Positions 34,021 to 42,597 of a stretch of DNA of 45,487 nt are shown here, piece by piece. How positions within the stretch are numbered: the first letter of the stretch is position 1; each line of letters begins with the position of its first letter. The notes beneath the pieces were generated by a model, which ran no database searches, had not been told where the DNA came from, and saw nothing but the letters and a program-made list of their open reading frames with translations. Both the position numbers and the translations under genes were made by a program. This DNA comes from Phycisphaerales bacterium (GTDB lineage: Bacteria; Planctomycetota; Phycisphaerae; UBA1845), in assembly GCA_013140575.1 (NCBI GenBank), contig JABFSN010000086.1:1-45487 (forward strand), given 5' to 3'.

Positions 34021-35361
34021 TCAAACCAAGTACGTCACGAACATTGCGACGATGATCGCGCAGAACGCGGCAATCGTCCAGAAAGCCAGGCGAACGCGAC
34101 GGTCTTGACGGCGCACCCGATCCACGGCCTCCGCGTAGGGAACCCGCGAGAAGCTGACCAGCGAATACAGCGGCACGTAACCGGGCAGCAGCCGGTCCAA
34201 CCACCGCTCGATTTTCTTTTTCCGCAGGAACGCGGGCGACCCGGTGCGGTCGCGCATCTCGATGAAATTCTCGACCGCGAGGTCGGCGATGGTGTCCGAA
34301 TTCACCTTGCGAGCCCGAAAATACGCGTCAAATGCGGCCGAAAGGTCGTCGGGGCGGCCGCGGATCGCGTCGAGCAGTGCCACGCAGTCCTCGAAACCGG
34401 CGTTGATGCCCTGTCCATAAAACGGCACGATCGCGTGTGCCGCATCGCCGATCAACACCGCACGATCGTTTACGTGCCACGGCGCACAGCGAATCGTCAC
34501 CAGCGTGCCGATCGGATTCCGCCGGTAATCGTCGACCAGGGTGGGCATCAGCGGCACCGTGTCGGGAAAATGATCGCCGAAAAACCGTTCGATTTCCGCC
34601 GGCGTCCGCAGGTTGTCGAATCCGAACGGCCCGCGGAACGGCCAGAACAGCGTGCAGGTGAACGAACCGTCGCGATTGGGCAGGGCGATCATCATGAACG
34701 ACCGCCGCGGCCAGATGTGCAGGGCGTTGGGGTTCATGCGGTGCCGGCCCGTGTCATCGGGCGGTATGGTCAGTTCCTTGTAGCCATGATCGAGATAGTC
34801 CTGCGAATAGCTGAATCGTTCCAGGCGCTGCATGCGCGCCCGCACGGTCGAAAATGCGCCGTCGGCGCCGATGATGATCCCCGGTTCGCTGTCCCTTGTT
34901 TCGCCGGTTCGGTCATTGTGCAGATGGGCGACGCCGCGATCCAGGTCGGCATCCACGCAGCGCTGCTCGAAAAACAGACGCACGTTGGGAGACGCCTCGG
35001 CCGCGTTCAGCATGGTGATGTTCAGCCGGGCCCGGGACACGGAATTGATGGCATCGGCCGGGTTCTTGCTGTAAGGCTGAAACGCGAGCGAACCGTCCGG
35101 GGCGTGCAACATCCGGCCGGGCATGCGTACCGCGCCGTCCAGAACCTCGTCGGTCAATCCGGCCAAGCTCAACGCGTGAATGCCGCGGGCGGACAGCGCC
35201 AGGTTGATTGATTTTTGCGGCCCGGCGTCGGTCTTGCGCAGGTCCGGGCGCTTTTCGTGGACGTCGACCTTGAAACCCGCGCGGCCCAGGTAGACGGCCA
35301 TCAGCGTTCCGGCCAGCCCGGCGCCGACTATGATGAATCTGGAGTCGTTCGCGGTGGTCAT
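34021..35361 (-). CDS. kmo: Kynurenine 3-monooxygenase
   Basis: A 446-aa flavoprotein hydroxylase that makes 3-hydroxykynurenine using NADPH and O2. The FAD-binding GAGLAGTLMAVYLGRAG is at 11-27, KSINLALSARGIHAL follows, the second FAD site IIGADGAFSTVRARM is central, and VLIGDAAHAIVPFYGQGINAGFEDC is near 300. A hydrophobic C-terminal segment (FWTIAAFCAIIVAMFVTYLV) is a likely membrane anchor, as in eukaryotic KMO. ATG 35361 is preferred over the in-frame extension to 35448, which is hairpin-repeat DNA. The ribosome binding site is poor. Confidence 0.95.
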   Translation of the reverse strand: MTTANDSRFIIVGAGLAGTLMAVYLGRAGFKVDVHEKRPDLRKTDAGPQKSINLALSARGIHALSLAGLTDEVLDGAVRMPGRMLHAPDGSLAFQPYSKNPADAINSVSRARLNITMLNAAEASPNVRLFFEQRCVDADLDRGVAHLHNDRTGETRDSEPGIIIGADGAFSTVRARMQRLERFSYSQDYLDHGYKELTIPPDDTGRHRMNPNALHIWPRRSFMMIALPNRDGSFTCTLFWPFRGPFGFDNLRTPAEIERFFGDHFPDTVPLMPTLVDDYRRNPIGTLVTIRCAPWHVNDRAVLIGDAAHAIVPFYGQGINAGFEDCVALLDAIRGRPDDLSAAFDAYFRARKVNSDTIADLAVENFIEMRDRTGSPAFLRKKKIERWLDRLLPGYVPLYSLVSFSRVPYAEAVDRVRRQDRRVRLAFWTIAAFCAIIVAMFVTYLV

Positions 35362-35475
35362 GATTTCGCGATTAGTTAACAGGGACGGCGGTTCCTGGGA
35401 AGGGATTCCCGCAGCGGGAAGTGCGGAAAAGGATTCTCGCACGAGCATTCATTCACGCACGAGCGGCATGGTCGT
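35362..35475. repeat. Hairpin repeat between kynU and kmo
   Basis: GTGCGG AAAAGGATTC TCGCAC at 35421-35442 is the inverted-orientation copy of the TGCGAGAATCC hairpin found at 10816 and 41492. A second palindromic stretch, GGGAAGGGATTCCC, lies close by at about 35398. The 114-base gap breaks the otherwise tight kynurenine operon and might affect mRNA stability or polarity. Confidence 0.6.
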
Positions 35476-36774
35476 TCATTGGATCGTCCGGGCCAGCGCC
35501 TGAACGAAGCGCCACACGTCGTGAAACGTGTTGTACAACGGAACCGGCGCGGCGCGGAGGACGTTGGGTTCGCGGAAATCGCAGACCACGCCGGCCGCGT
35601 GCAGTGCGCTCAGCCGTTCACGCGGGTGATCGTTCACCAGCATCGAAATCTGACATCCGCGGGCATCGGGTTCGCGCGGGGTGATGATCCGAACCACCCC
35701 GTCCGCCCGCCGATCCAGCAGATCGCACATGTATCCCGTCAATCGGCGCGATTTGTCGCGCAGCGCGACCATGCCGGCCTCGTCGAACAGCGCCAGCGAT
35801 GCCGCGACGGGCGCCAACGAAAAAATCGGCGGATTGCTGATCTGCCAACCATCCGCGCCGGGGCGGGGGACGAATTCCGGTTGCAGGTGCATGCGGAACC
35901 GCGTTTTCGGATCGTTGCCCCACCACCCCGCGAACCGGTGCAGGTCGGCATTCGCCCCGTGGTCGCGATGCACGAAGCACCCCGCCACCGCGCCGGGTCC
36001 GCCGTTCAGATATTTGTACGAACACCACACCGCGAAATCGACGCCCCAATCGTGCAACGCCACCGGCACGTTGCCGGCCGCGTGGGCCAGGTCGTACCCG
36101 ACCACGCAGCCTGCCGATTTGGCGGCCGCCGCGATGCGCGGCATATCGAATAACTGACCCGTGAAATAATTCACGCCGCCCAACATCACCAATGCGATTT
36201 CGTGCCCGCGGTCGCGCAGCAGTTGTTCCACGTCGTCCGTGCGGATCGCGAATTCCCCCGGCCGCGGTTTGACGACGATCATTCCGTCCGCGGGATCGAA
36301 CCCGTGATATCGCAATTGTGATTTGACCGCGTAGGTGTCGGATGGGAAGGCCGCGTCTTCCATCACGATTTTGTGCCGGTCGCGCGTCGGGCGATAGAAC
36401 GTGACCATCATCAGGTGCAGGTTGACGGTCAGGCTGTTCATGGCCGCCACTTCGTCGGGATGGGCCCCGACGAGGCGGGCGAGCGGTTCTCGCAATAACT
36501 CGTGATAGCTGTACCAGGGCGTCTCCTTCTTGAAATGACCGTCGACGCCCATGGCCGCCCAGTCGTTGAGTTCGCGCTGAATCGCGGCCGCCGTCGTCTT
36601 GGGCTGCAAGCCCAGCGAATGCCCGGCGAAGTAAGTCACCGGCGATCCGTCCGGGCGCTTCGGAATGTGGAACCGCTCGCGAAATCGCCGCAACGGGTCG
36701 GACGCATCGAGGGCGAGCGCATGCGATTCGTCGTGCGGCGTCTGTCCGGTGGCGTCCGGCGTGATCGGTGTCAT
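35476..36774 (-). CDS. kynU: Kynureninase
   Basis: This 432-aa PLP enzyme cleaves (3-hydroxy)kynurenine to (3-hydroxy)anthranilate and alanine. Recognisable stretches are [50 protein letters not shown], and the PLP-Lys segment [20 protein letters not shown]. The C-terminal [23 protein letters not shown] is typical of the family. Its ATG at 36774 overlaps the stop of the ACMSD gene by four bases (ATGA), so the two are coupled. Confidence 0.97.
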   Translation of the reverse strand: MTPITPDATGQTPHDESHALALDASDPLRRFRERFHIPKRPDGSPVTYFAGHSLGLQPKTTAAAIQRELNDWAAMGVDGHFKKETPWYSYHELLREPLARLVGAHPDEVAAMNSLTVNLHLMMVTFYRPTRDRHKIVMEDAAFPSDTYAVKSQLRYHGFDPADGMIVVKPRPGEFAIRTDDVEQLLRDRGHEIALVMLGGVNYFTGQLFDMPRIAAAAKSAGCVVGYDLAHAAGNVPVALHDWGVDFAVWCSYKYLNGGPGAVAGCFVHRDHGANADLHRFAGWWGNDPKTRFRMHLQPEFVPRPGADGWQISNPPIFSLAPVAASLALFDEAGMVALRDKSRRLTGYMCDLLDRRADGVVRIITPREPDARGCQISMLVNDHPRERLSALHAAGVVCDFREPNVLRAAPVPLYNTFHDVWRFVQALARTIQ

Positions 36775-37796
36775 GAACGGGCACGCCCGTATGTTGAAAG
36801 TGGAAGACCCAGAAACTCGATGGCCGTGCCGTGGAACAGTCGTTCCGTCTGTTCCGTCGTCAGATCGTCCATCGACTCGATCATCGCCCCCGGCCGGGCT
36901 TCGCCGAGCGGAAACGGGTAATCGCTGCCTAATGCGATGGTGTTGACGCCCAGCAGCTTGATCAGGTGACGCAGCGCGTCGGGATCATGGGTCAGTGAAT
37001 CGACGTAGAATCGCCCCAGGTAGTTCCGCGGGTTGTGCGGATTATCGACGGCGCACAAATCGGGCCGCTCGTTGAACCCGTGCTCGATGCGCCCGATCGT
37101 GCCCGGAAACGATCCCCCTCCGTGGGCGAACGCGACCCGCAGCGTCGGCAACCGCTCCAGCACCCCGCCGAAAATCATCGAGCAAATCGCCCGGCAGGTC
37201 TCGGCCGGCATGCCCACCAGCCACGGCAGCCAGTATTTGGGCATCTCGTCCTTGCCCATCATGTCCCACGGATGAACGAAGACGGCCGCCCCCAGTTCGG
37301 CCGCCCGACGAAACACGGGGAACAATTCCGGCTGATCGAGGTTCCACGTGTTGACGTGCGTGCCGATCTCGACGCCGCGCAGCCCCAGCTCGCCTATGCA
37401 CCGTTCCAGTTCCGCAACGGCAAGTTCGGGGTCCTGCATCGGCAACGTGCCCAGTCCCGCGAACCGTTCAGGATGGTCCCGCACCACGCCCGCGATGTGG
37501 TCGTTCAGCATCCGCGACAGGTCCAGCGCGTCGGCCGGTTTCGCCCAGTAACTGAACATCACCGGCACGGTCGACAACACCTGCACGTCCACGCCGTACC
37601 GGCCGCAATCGTCCAGCCGCGCGCCCGGATCCCAGCAATTCGCCCCGATTTCGCGAAAGCACTTCTCCCCGATCATCATCCGCGCGCAACAAGGCTTGTG
37701 GTGCTCCAGCCGCACGAATCCGCCGTACCCGTACCGCTCAACCAGGTCCGGCCACCGCTCGGGAAGAATGTGCGTGTGGATGTCGATCTTCACCAA
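36771..37796 (-). CDS. 2-Amino-3-carboxymuconate-6-semialdehyde decarboxylase
   Basis: ACMSD, 341 aa, is a zinc amidohydrolase-type decarboxylase that removes CO2 from the ring-cleavage product of 3-hydroxyanthranilate, steering it away from quinolinate and NAD. The metal ligands HTH (7-9) at the start, [44 protein letters not shown], and [11 protein letters not shown] with the catalytic Asp are all in place. It is coupled to kynU by an ATGA overlap. Upstream it lies only 18 bases from the stop of a DUF3037-like gene that belongs to an inserted module, so it could be expressed by readthrough from it. Confidence 0.95.
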   Translation of the reverse strand: MVKIDIHTHILPERWPDLVERYGYGGFVRLEHHKPCCARMMIGEKCFREIGANCWDPGARLDDCGRYGVDVQVLSTVPVMFSYWAKPADALDLSRMLNDHIAGVVRDHPERFAGLGTLPMQDPELAVAELERCIGELGLRGVEIGTHVNTWNLDQPELFPVFRRAAELGAAVFVHPWDMMGKDEMPKYWLPWLVGMPAETCRAICSMIFGGVLERLPTLRVAFAHGGGSFPGTIGRIEHGFNERPDLCAVDNPHNPRNYLGRFYVDSLTHDPDALRHLIKLLGVNTIALGSDYPFPLGEARPGAMIESMDDLTTEQTERLFHGTAIEFLGLPLSTYGRARS

Positions 37797-37814
37797 AGGG
37801 TCCGAGAAGCGTGA

Positions 37815-38690
37815 TTATTCTTCCAATGATGATGAAGCTAATCTTTCAAGTTGCTTGTCGATTTCTTCGGCGAAGCGTGTTGCATGCCCGACGTCTCGAA
37901 CGATCTCAACTCCCGGACGCTTAATCTGCTCTACAGCTTTCTCTAGATCCTCCCGCATGGCCTCAAATTCACCCTGAGCTTGGTTGGTGAAGGGTGCATC
38001 CAGCGTATCTGCGAGCAAGTAGTACACCGTTGCCCGCTCGCCCTTCCCGGCAGTCAAAAATCTATTCAGCTTTGTTGCGATTGTGGGAAGCCTCTCAATC
38101 TCATTAACTGTATCACCGATGCGGTTTCCTACCTCAACTTTGTCAATAGCGATGACTCTGCCATTAATCACCTGTCGATATGCCGTCCAAAGGGGCTCGT
38201 TATTGATACGCACATGCTCGTGCCGCTTCATTCCGCGTCTAACAAAATCTCTATCTTCCGACAATTCTCGGAATCGCGCTGTGGGTCGATTGGCCTCTCC
38301 GTGAACTGGCGATTCCGGCGGAGCCACGAGTCGCAGATACAAGTCATCCAAAACGTCGCGAAACGATCGGGAATTGTCGATCGCAAGAAATAAGGGAGGG
38401 CTGAGCAGAATCGGCCCTTCGCATAAGCTTTGCAAGTACTCCAGAAACCGAGGCGTGCCTCTGTCAGGCTGAAAAAGTGGCGCAGGGGCTCCGGCTATTT
38501 CGTCGCGAAGGAACTTCTTCCATCGGTTGAATACGTCAGTATTCACTTCCCCTCGCTTGGCGGCATGGGGACTGAATCTAATGTCAGTATTGCCGAGGCC
38601 CTGAAGGATAACCCCGACGTTAATCGGTTCCATTCTCTCTTGAATAGGGACAAAGCGTACCAGTGAATATCGGTATTCATTCATTCCCAT
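37815..38690 (-). CDS. DUF3037-like protein, partner of HipA-like kinase
   Basis: The 291-aa protein starts with YRYSLVRFVPIQERMEPINVGVILQG, the strand-loop-strand found at the beginning of DUF3037 proteins. The rest is charged and mostly helical, with no catalytic motif that I recognise. DUF3037 genes commonly lie beside HipA-like kinase genes, as here, where the kinase stop is only five bases upstream. Function is unknown; a partner or regulator of the kinase is the natural suggestion. AT-richer than the kynurenine genes that flank it. Three closely spaced ATGs leave the exact start open (38690 or 38684). Confidence 0.8.
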   Translation of the reverse strand: MGMNEYRYSLVRFVPIQERMEPINVGVILQGLGNTDIRFSPHAAKRGEVNTDVFNRWKKFLRDEIAGAPAPLFQPDRGTPRFLEYLQSLCEGPILLSPPLFLAIDNSRSFRDVLDDLYLRLVAPPESPVHGEANRPTARFRELSEDRDFVRRGMKRHEHVRINNEPLWTAYRQVINGRVIAIDKVEVGNRIGDTVNEIERLPTIATKLNRFLTAGKGERATVYYLLADTLDAPFTNQAQGEFEAMREDLEKAVEQIKRPGVEIVRDVGHATRFAEEIDKQLERLASSSLEE

Positions 38691-38695
38691 GGCCC

Positions 38696-39475
38696 TTACC
38701 CCTTTGCAAGACCTGGAAAAAGTCCGCGCGATTCTACAATCCGATCGTACAGATAGAGCCTTCTCGTTTTCAGAAACTCCGCAAGGCGGGTTCGCTCACC
38801 GTTGTTTGGCAAAACCGTGCTTCGAGGAATCCGATCAACCGCTGCTTCAATCAAGAACTCGGGAAGCTGCTTGATCCGACCGCACCATTTCTTGACGAGC
38901 GAAATGTCGGTGAGGAATTCCAGGTAATGGTTCTCGCGTCCCTTGTCGAATATTGCGGCGATGTCCTTCTCGACGGCGTCGAGTCTTGGGATACCCGCCT
39001 GAATTCCGACATCCGGTCGTGGACGGTAGAAACAAGAATTCCCGTGATCATACAATTGCAATTGTCCATGGCCGTCGATTGCCACATTTCGTCGCAACGG
39101 GCCGAACGCGCGGTCGTTGTTGGCGATAAACAGGTCGAAGACAATTGCACCATGTACTTCATCGGGATGTTCGCTAACGAATGCTTCCAAGGCCTTCGCC
39201 GCCGCAGGCGGCTGCCCCTGAATCGTGGCGTCTCGGTCGAGCATTTGAATCAACGCGATCGGTTCAGTTCCAATATCATGCGTAATGACGGTCGGCACAC
39301 TAAGACCAAGCGAAATTCCAATCTGCGTTGCGACGACCTCGTTTGCAACTGTGTACGGGAACTCTGCATTGTTCCGCTTTCCAAGATACTCGACAGTGAA
39401 GTGGGTTTTTTCGCCCGACCCACCGCCAATCGGATCGCCGGGGTGCTCACGGATTTCGCGAATGTGCTTGGACAT
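38696..39475 (-). CDS. HipA-like protein kinase
   Basis: This compact 259-aa protein looks like the kinase core of HipA without the N-terminal subdomain of full-length HipA. The catalytic segment IANNDRAFGPLRRN places Asp121 and Asn130 as catalytic base and Mg ligand; LYDHGNSCFY supplies the second Mg-binding Asp143. A probable ATP-anchoring Lys is K33 in VEYLGKRNN. HipA-type kinases phosphorylate tRNA synthetases or other targets and are normally held by an antitoxin. Here the neighbours are a 56-aa gene ending six bases upstream and a DUF3037-like gene five bases downstream. It sits inside the kynurenine operon and is AT-richer than its hosts. Confidence 0.82.
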   Translation of the reverse strand: MSKHIREIREHPGDPIGGGSGEKTHFTVEYLGKRNNAEFPYTVANEVVATQIGISLGLSVPTVITHDIGTEPIALIQMLDRDATIQGQPPAAAKALEAFVSEHPDEVHGAIVFDLFIANNDRAFGPLRRNVAIDGHGQLQLYDHGNSCFYRPRPDVGIQAGIPRLDAVEKDIAAIFDKGRENHYLEFLTDISLVKKWCGRIKQLPEFLIEAAVDRIPRSTVLPNNGERTRLAEFLKTRRLYLYDRIVESRGLFPGLAKG

Positions 39476-39481
39476 TTCCGG

Positions 39482-39652
39482 CTACGATGGTCGCTCCGCC
39501 GAGCGTCGTTTCAGTCCCAACCTGTCAGCCAGCGCCTGTGTTAACTGATCCAGCTCGGCGGTGTTCAGTTTCCGATCGGCACTAAAGACCTCCCGCCGCC
39601 ATTTTCGAACCTCTTTGAGGACTCGGTCTGTCGTCGGTCTTCTCGGCCTCAA
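39482..39652 (-). CDS. Small 56-aa protein upstream of HipA-like kinase, possible antitoxin
   Basis: A frame reads from TTG 39652 to TAG 39482, 57 codons, with GGAG nine bases before the TTG. The peptide is highly basic at its start (RPRRPTTDRVLKEVRKWRRE), then has helix-forming NTAELDQLTQALADRLGL. That resembles the compact, charged proteins that precede toxin-like genes. It ends six bases before the HipA-like ATG and begins 54 bases after the 3-HAO stop, so the gap is otherwise unexplained. No family is assigned; the codon pattern, spacing and start signal are the support. Confidence 0.55.
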   Translation of the reverse strand: MRPRRPTTDRVLKEVRKWRREVFSADRKLNTAELDQLTQALADRLGLKRRSAERPS

Positions 39653-39706
39653 GCGTGTGTACTCCGGCGATCAAGGTTGCTCACCTCGGCTCGAGTTTCA
39701 ATCGCC

Positions 39707-40249
39707 TTACTTCACCGGGCCCGGCTTCTCCACCCGCGTGCCGCATTTTCCGCACGTCCGGCGGGCGTCGTCTTTCCAGAACTGCTCCATGGTGGCCGCG
39801 AAGTGTTTCACGATGTCCTTGCAGTCGAATTCGATGTCCTCGACCAACTCGCCGCACTTCTCGCAATAGAACACGAGGTGTTCCATCTCACCGTCGGGAC
39901 GCGTGCGCTCCACCACCATGCCCAACGTGCCCGGCGGGCGTTGCGGCGAGTGCGGGAGATTGGGCGGGATAAAAAACGTCTCGCCTTCGCGTATCTTGTG
40001 ATCAACAATCTTTCCGCCTTCGCGAATGCGGACGGTCACGTCGCCCTTGATCTGGTAGAAAAACTCCTCGGAATTGGTGATGTGGAAATCGTTGCGGGCG
40101 TTGGGCCCGGCGATCACCATGACGAAAAAATCGTCGCCGCTGTACAAATACTTATTGGCGACCGGTGGCTTGAATTCGCCTTTGTTCTTCTGAACCCAGT
40201 CCAGCAGGTCGATGGGCGGGGGTGTTCGCGTCGCGGTTTTGGTGATCAC
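39707..40249 (-). CDS. nbaC: 3-Hydroxyanthranilate 3,4-dioxygenase
   Basis: This 180-aa cupin dioxygenase opens the ring of 3-hydroxyanthranilate with Fe(II) and O2. AGPNARNDFHITNSEEFFYQIKGD holds the Fe ligands His56 and Glu62; LPHSPQRPPGTLGMVVERTRPDGEMEHLVFYCEKCGELVEDIEF contains the third ligand and substrate Arg/Glu. The C-terminal rubredoxin-like site (CEKCG ... CGKCG) is intact, as in bacterial HAO. GTG 40249 follows GGAGGAGTTGCC; the longer frame is rejected. It is the first kynurenine gene in transcription order, but three inserted genes separate it from ACMSD. Confidence 0.96.
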   Translation of the reverse strand: MITKTATRTPPPIDLLDWVQKNKGEFKPPVANKYLYSGDDFFVMVIAGPNARNDFHITNSEEFFYQIKGDVTVRIREGGKIVDHKIREGETFFIPPNLPHSPQRPPGTLGMVVERTRPDGEMEHLVFYCEKCGELVEDIEFDCKDIVKHFAATMEQFWKDDARRTCGKCGTRVEKPGPVK

Positions 40250-40363
40250 GGCAACTCCTCCATTAACGGTTCGGCGCGCGTCGGGGAGATTTCGCTGATT
40301 CCTCCGCCGCGCCGCTTTCCCCGCGAATCGTATCAAACTTGATCGTCAAACGCCCAGCCGACG

Positions 40364-40687
40364 CTACGGCTCGTCGTGCCCCGAACCCGAACCGGAACCG
40401 TGGGCCTTGGCCGCGACGGCTTCGCGATCGGCGGCGCCCGGATGAGACGCGGGCAATCGATGATCGTCGTCATCGCGGGGCGGGGCGATGCGCTTCGGTG
40501 TTTCGGACGCGTGATCGACGTCGTCCTTCATGTCCCGAAGTCCCTTCTTGAATTCCGTGATGCTGCGACCCATCGACCGGGCCACGTCCGGCAATCGGCG
40601 CCCGAACAGCAGCAGGGCGACCAACCCGATGACGATCCATTCCGAGCCGCCGGGAAATCCGAAGATCGCCACCAACGGGGTATGCAT
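40364..40687 (-). CDS. tatA: Sec-independent translocase subunit TatA-like
   Basis: The 107-aa protein has the TatA plan: a short periplasmic N-terminus, a transmembrane helix (SEWIVIGLVALLLFG) ending in FG, then an amphipathic helix (RRLPDVARSMGRSITEFKKGLRDMKDDV) and a flexible acidic, His/Gly-rich tail. TatA forms the pore through which twin-arginine substrates pass, such as the ferredoxin encoded at 16670. No tatB or tatC is adjacent. ATG 40687 was chosen because the upstream part of the frame lacks a start signal and adds unrelated residues. TatE cannot be distinguished. Confidence 0.9.
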   Translation of the reverse strand: MHTPLVAIFGFPGGSEWIVIGLVALLLFGRRLPDVARSMGRSITEFKKGLRDMKDDVDHASETPKRIAPPRDDDDHRLPASHPGAADREAVAAKAHGSGSGSGHDEP

Positions 40688-40865
40688 GGTTCTCACTCCG
40701 CATCGGCCGAGACCGTGCCAACGGCAATGCGCGACCACAGGGCACGCACCACCACTGTCGGCCTATCCTATCGTATCCGTCCACACAAAACAGGTCAAAA
40801 CGCCGCCGGGGCGCCCCGAACGGATGCACCGTCGCGCGGATGGCGTCGAGACTTCACCGGCGGAT

Positions 40866-41375
40866 TCACGCCTTCGGCCGGAGCCGCGATTTCAGCCGGT
40901 TCAGGACCGCCGGCGGGACGAGATGGGACAATCGTTCGATGTGCGCCCCGCCCAGCTCCACGATCTGTTTGATCAGCGTGCTGGAGGTAAGCGCGTGCTG
41001 ATCGGTGGCCATCAAAAACACCGTCTCCACGTCCCCGACGATCAGATTGGCGTTGGCGAATTGCAATTCGTCGCGAAGATCGACCGTGTCGCGGATGCCG
41101 CGGAGGATCACCTTGCCATTCACCTCCTTGACGAATTGCATGGTCAGTCCCGTGTACGATCGGACGATGACGTTGGGCAGGTCATGCAGCAACTCGCGGA
41201 TCATGCCCACGCGCTCCTCGGGCGAGAACATCTGCGTCTTCGTGGGGTTCTCGCCCACGCCCACGATCACCCGCGGGAAGATCGCGGCCGCACGGCGAAT
41301 CAGGTCCACATGCCCGATCGTCACCGGATCGAACGTCCCCGGGAATACGGCGATGGTGTGGTTGGCGTTGTGCAT
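40866..41375 (-). CDS. coaD: Phosphopantetheine adenylyltransferase
   Basis: This 169-aa enzyme makes dephospho-CoA from 4'-phosphopantetheine and ATP. AVFPGTFDPVTIGHVDLI contains the TxGH nucleotidyl-transferase motif; NPTKTQMFSPEERVGMI and GLTMQFVKEVNGKVILRGIRDTVDLRDE form the phosphopantetheine site; TSSTLIKQIVELGG is the C-terminal ISSTxIR-like motif. The size is standard. ATG 41375 was selected because the in-frame extension to 41651 is hairpin repeat and divergent-promoter DNA. It is divergent from pyrD, another housekeeping gene. Confidence 0.97.
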   Translation of the reverse strand: MHNANHTIAVFPGTFDPVTIGHVDLIRRAAAIFPRVIVGVGENPTKTQMFSPEERVGMIRELLHDLPNVIVRSYTGLTMQFVKEVNGKVILRGIRDTVDLRDELQFANANLIVGDVETVFLMATDQHALTSSTLIKQIVELGGAHIERLSHLVPPAVLNRLKSRLRPKA

Positions 41376-41649
41376 GACCAATACTTCACGGCCTGCGATC
41401 AATCTTAACGGCCAAACCAACGCCCGAAAACAAAGAAAGCGAATCACCCGAGCCACATGCCCCCGTCGCGCGGGCGGCCCATTGACGCTCGTGCGAGAAT
41501 CCCTTCTCGCACGCACTCCCGCAGGAATCCCATCCTGCGGACCCGTCGCCCCGTCAAACACTCCGATCAAACGGAATACCGCTGTCCGTACCGCCCGCCC
41601 CCGGCACATCGCCTTGACAGTCGAAACGCCGCTTCCCATGCTGGAATCC
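41376..41649. repeat. Divergent coaD-pyrD gap with hairpin repeat, copy 2
   Basis: TGCGAGAA-TCCC-TTCTCGCA (41492-41511) is a perfect hairpin, followed immediately by CGCAGGA-ATCCCA-TCCTGCG (41520-41539). The first matches the elements at 10816 and 35421. The remaining sequence holds the promoters of two housekeeping genes, but no clear -35/-10 pair could be singled out. Confidence 0.65.
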
Positions 41650-42597
41650 ATGGGTCAGAATACGACGACCACCCCCATCGATCTGTCCGTCGATCTGGCT
41701 GGCGTGCATCTGATAAACCCGGTCATGACCGCGTCGGGCACCAGCGGCTTCGGACCGGAATACGCCGCGTTTCTGGACATTTCCTCGCTTGGAGCGTTCG
41801 TCACCAAGGCCGTCACGCCCGAAGAACGCAGGGGCAACCCCCAACCCCGCACCGTCGAAACCGCGGCCGGCATGTTGAACGCCATCGGCCTGGCCAACGT
41901 CGGGCTGGAGCGCTTCTGTCGCGAAAAGGTCGGGTATCTGTCCGGACTGGGCATCCCCATCGTGGTAAACGTCGCCGGCCGGAACGCGGACGACTACGCC
42001 AACGTGTGCCGCCGGCTCGACGAAATCGAATGCCTGTCGATTCTGGAATTGAACGTGTCCTGCCCCAACGTGTCCGACGGTCTGGATTACGGCACCGACG
42101 CCGGACGCCTCGAGGCCCTCGTCGCCCATGTGCGCCCGTTCGTGCGCCGCGCGAAACTGATGGTCAAACTGTCACCCAACGTCACCGACATCACCGCCAC
42201 CGCCCGGGCGGCCGTCAACGGCGGGGCCGAAATCCTGTCGTTGATCAATACGCTGCAGGGGATGGCCATCAACGTCGAGACCCGCAAGCCCATGCTCGCC
42301 AACCGCGTCGGCGGGCTGTCCGGACCGGCCATCAAACCCGTGGCCGTGTGCATGACCGACAAGGTCTACCGCGCCGTCGCCCGCGACGCCGGCGTGCCCA
42401 TCGTGGCCATGGGCGGCATCCAGAACTGGCGCGACGCCGTGGAATTCATGCTCGCCGGCGCCACCGCGGTCGCCGTCGGCACCATGCTGTTCGTCGATCC
42501 GACGGTTCCCATCCAAATCCGCGAAGGACTCACCGACTACTGCCACCGCCACGGCCTGTCCGCGGTCCGCAATATCGTAGGGCAAGTCGATCGGTAG
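41650..42597 (+). CDS. pyrD: Dihydroorotate dehydrogenase, class 1B
   Basis: A 315-aa FMN enzyme oxidising dihydroorotate in pyrimidine synthesis. Class 1B is indicated by the catalytic Cys138 in ELNVSCPNVSDGLDYGTD (class 2 has Ser). Substrate and FMN motifs are FVTKAVTPEERRGNPQPR, MLNAIGLANVGLE, VKLSPNVTDI, SLINTLQGMAINVETRKPMLANRVGGLSGPAIKP, and AMGGIQNWRDAVEFMLAGATAVAVGT. Class 1B normally pairs with PyrK, an FeS flavoprotein that is not present next to it. The start is ATG 41650 (an in-frame ATG at 41638 is possible). A short palindrome, CGGATTC-CA-GAATCCG, follows the stop. Confidence 0.95.
   Translation: MGQNTTTTPIDLSVDLAGVHLINPVMTASGTSGFGPEYAAFLDISSLGAFVTKAVTPEERRGNPQPRTVETAAGMLNAIGLANVGLERFCREKVGYLSGLGIPIVVNVAGRNADDYANVCRRLDEIECLSILELNVSCPNVSDGLDYGTDAGRLEALVAHVRPFVRRAKLMVKLSPNVTDITATARAAVNGGAEILSLINTLQGMAINVETRKPMLANRVGGLSGPAIKPVAVCMTDKVYRAVARDAGVPIVAMGGIQNWRDAVEFMLAGATAVAVGTMLFVDPTVPIQIREGLTDYCHRHGLSAVRNIVGQVDR

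Noticed and set aside
33661-35211. 516-codon plus-strand frame opposite TDO and KMO
   Set aside because: Antisense to two well-conserved enzymes, His/Arg/Val-rich, no ribosome binding site.
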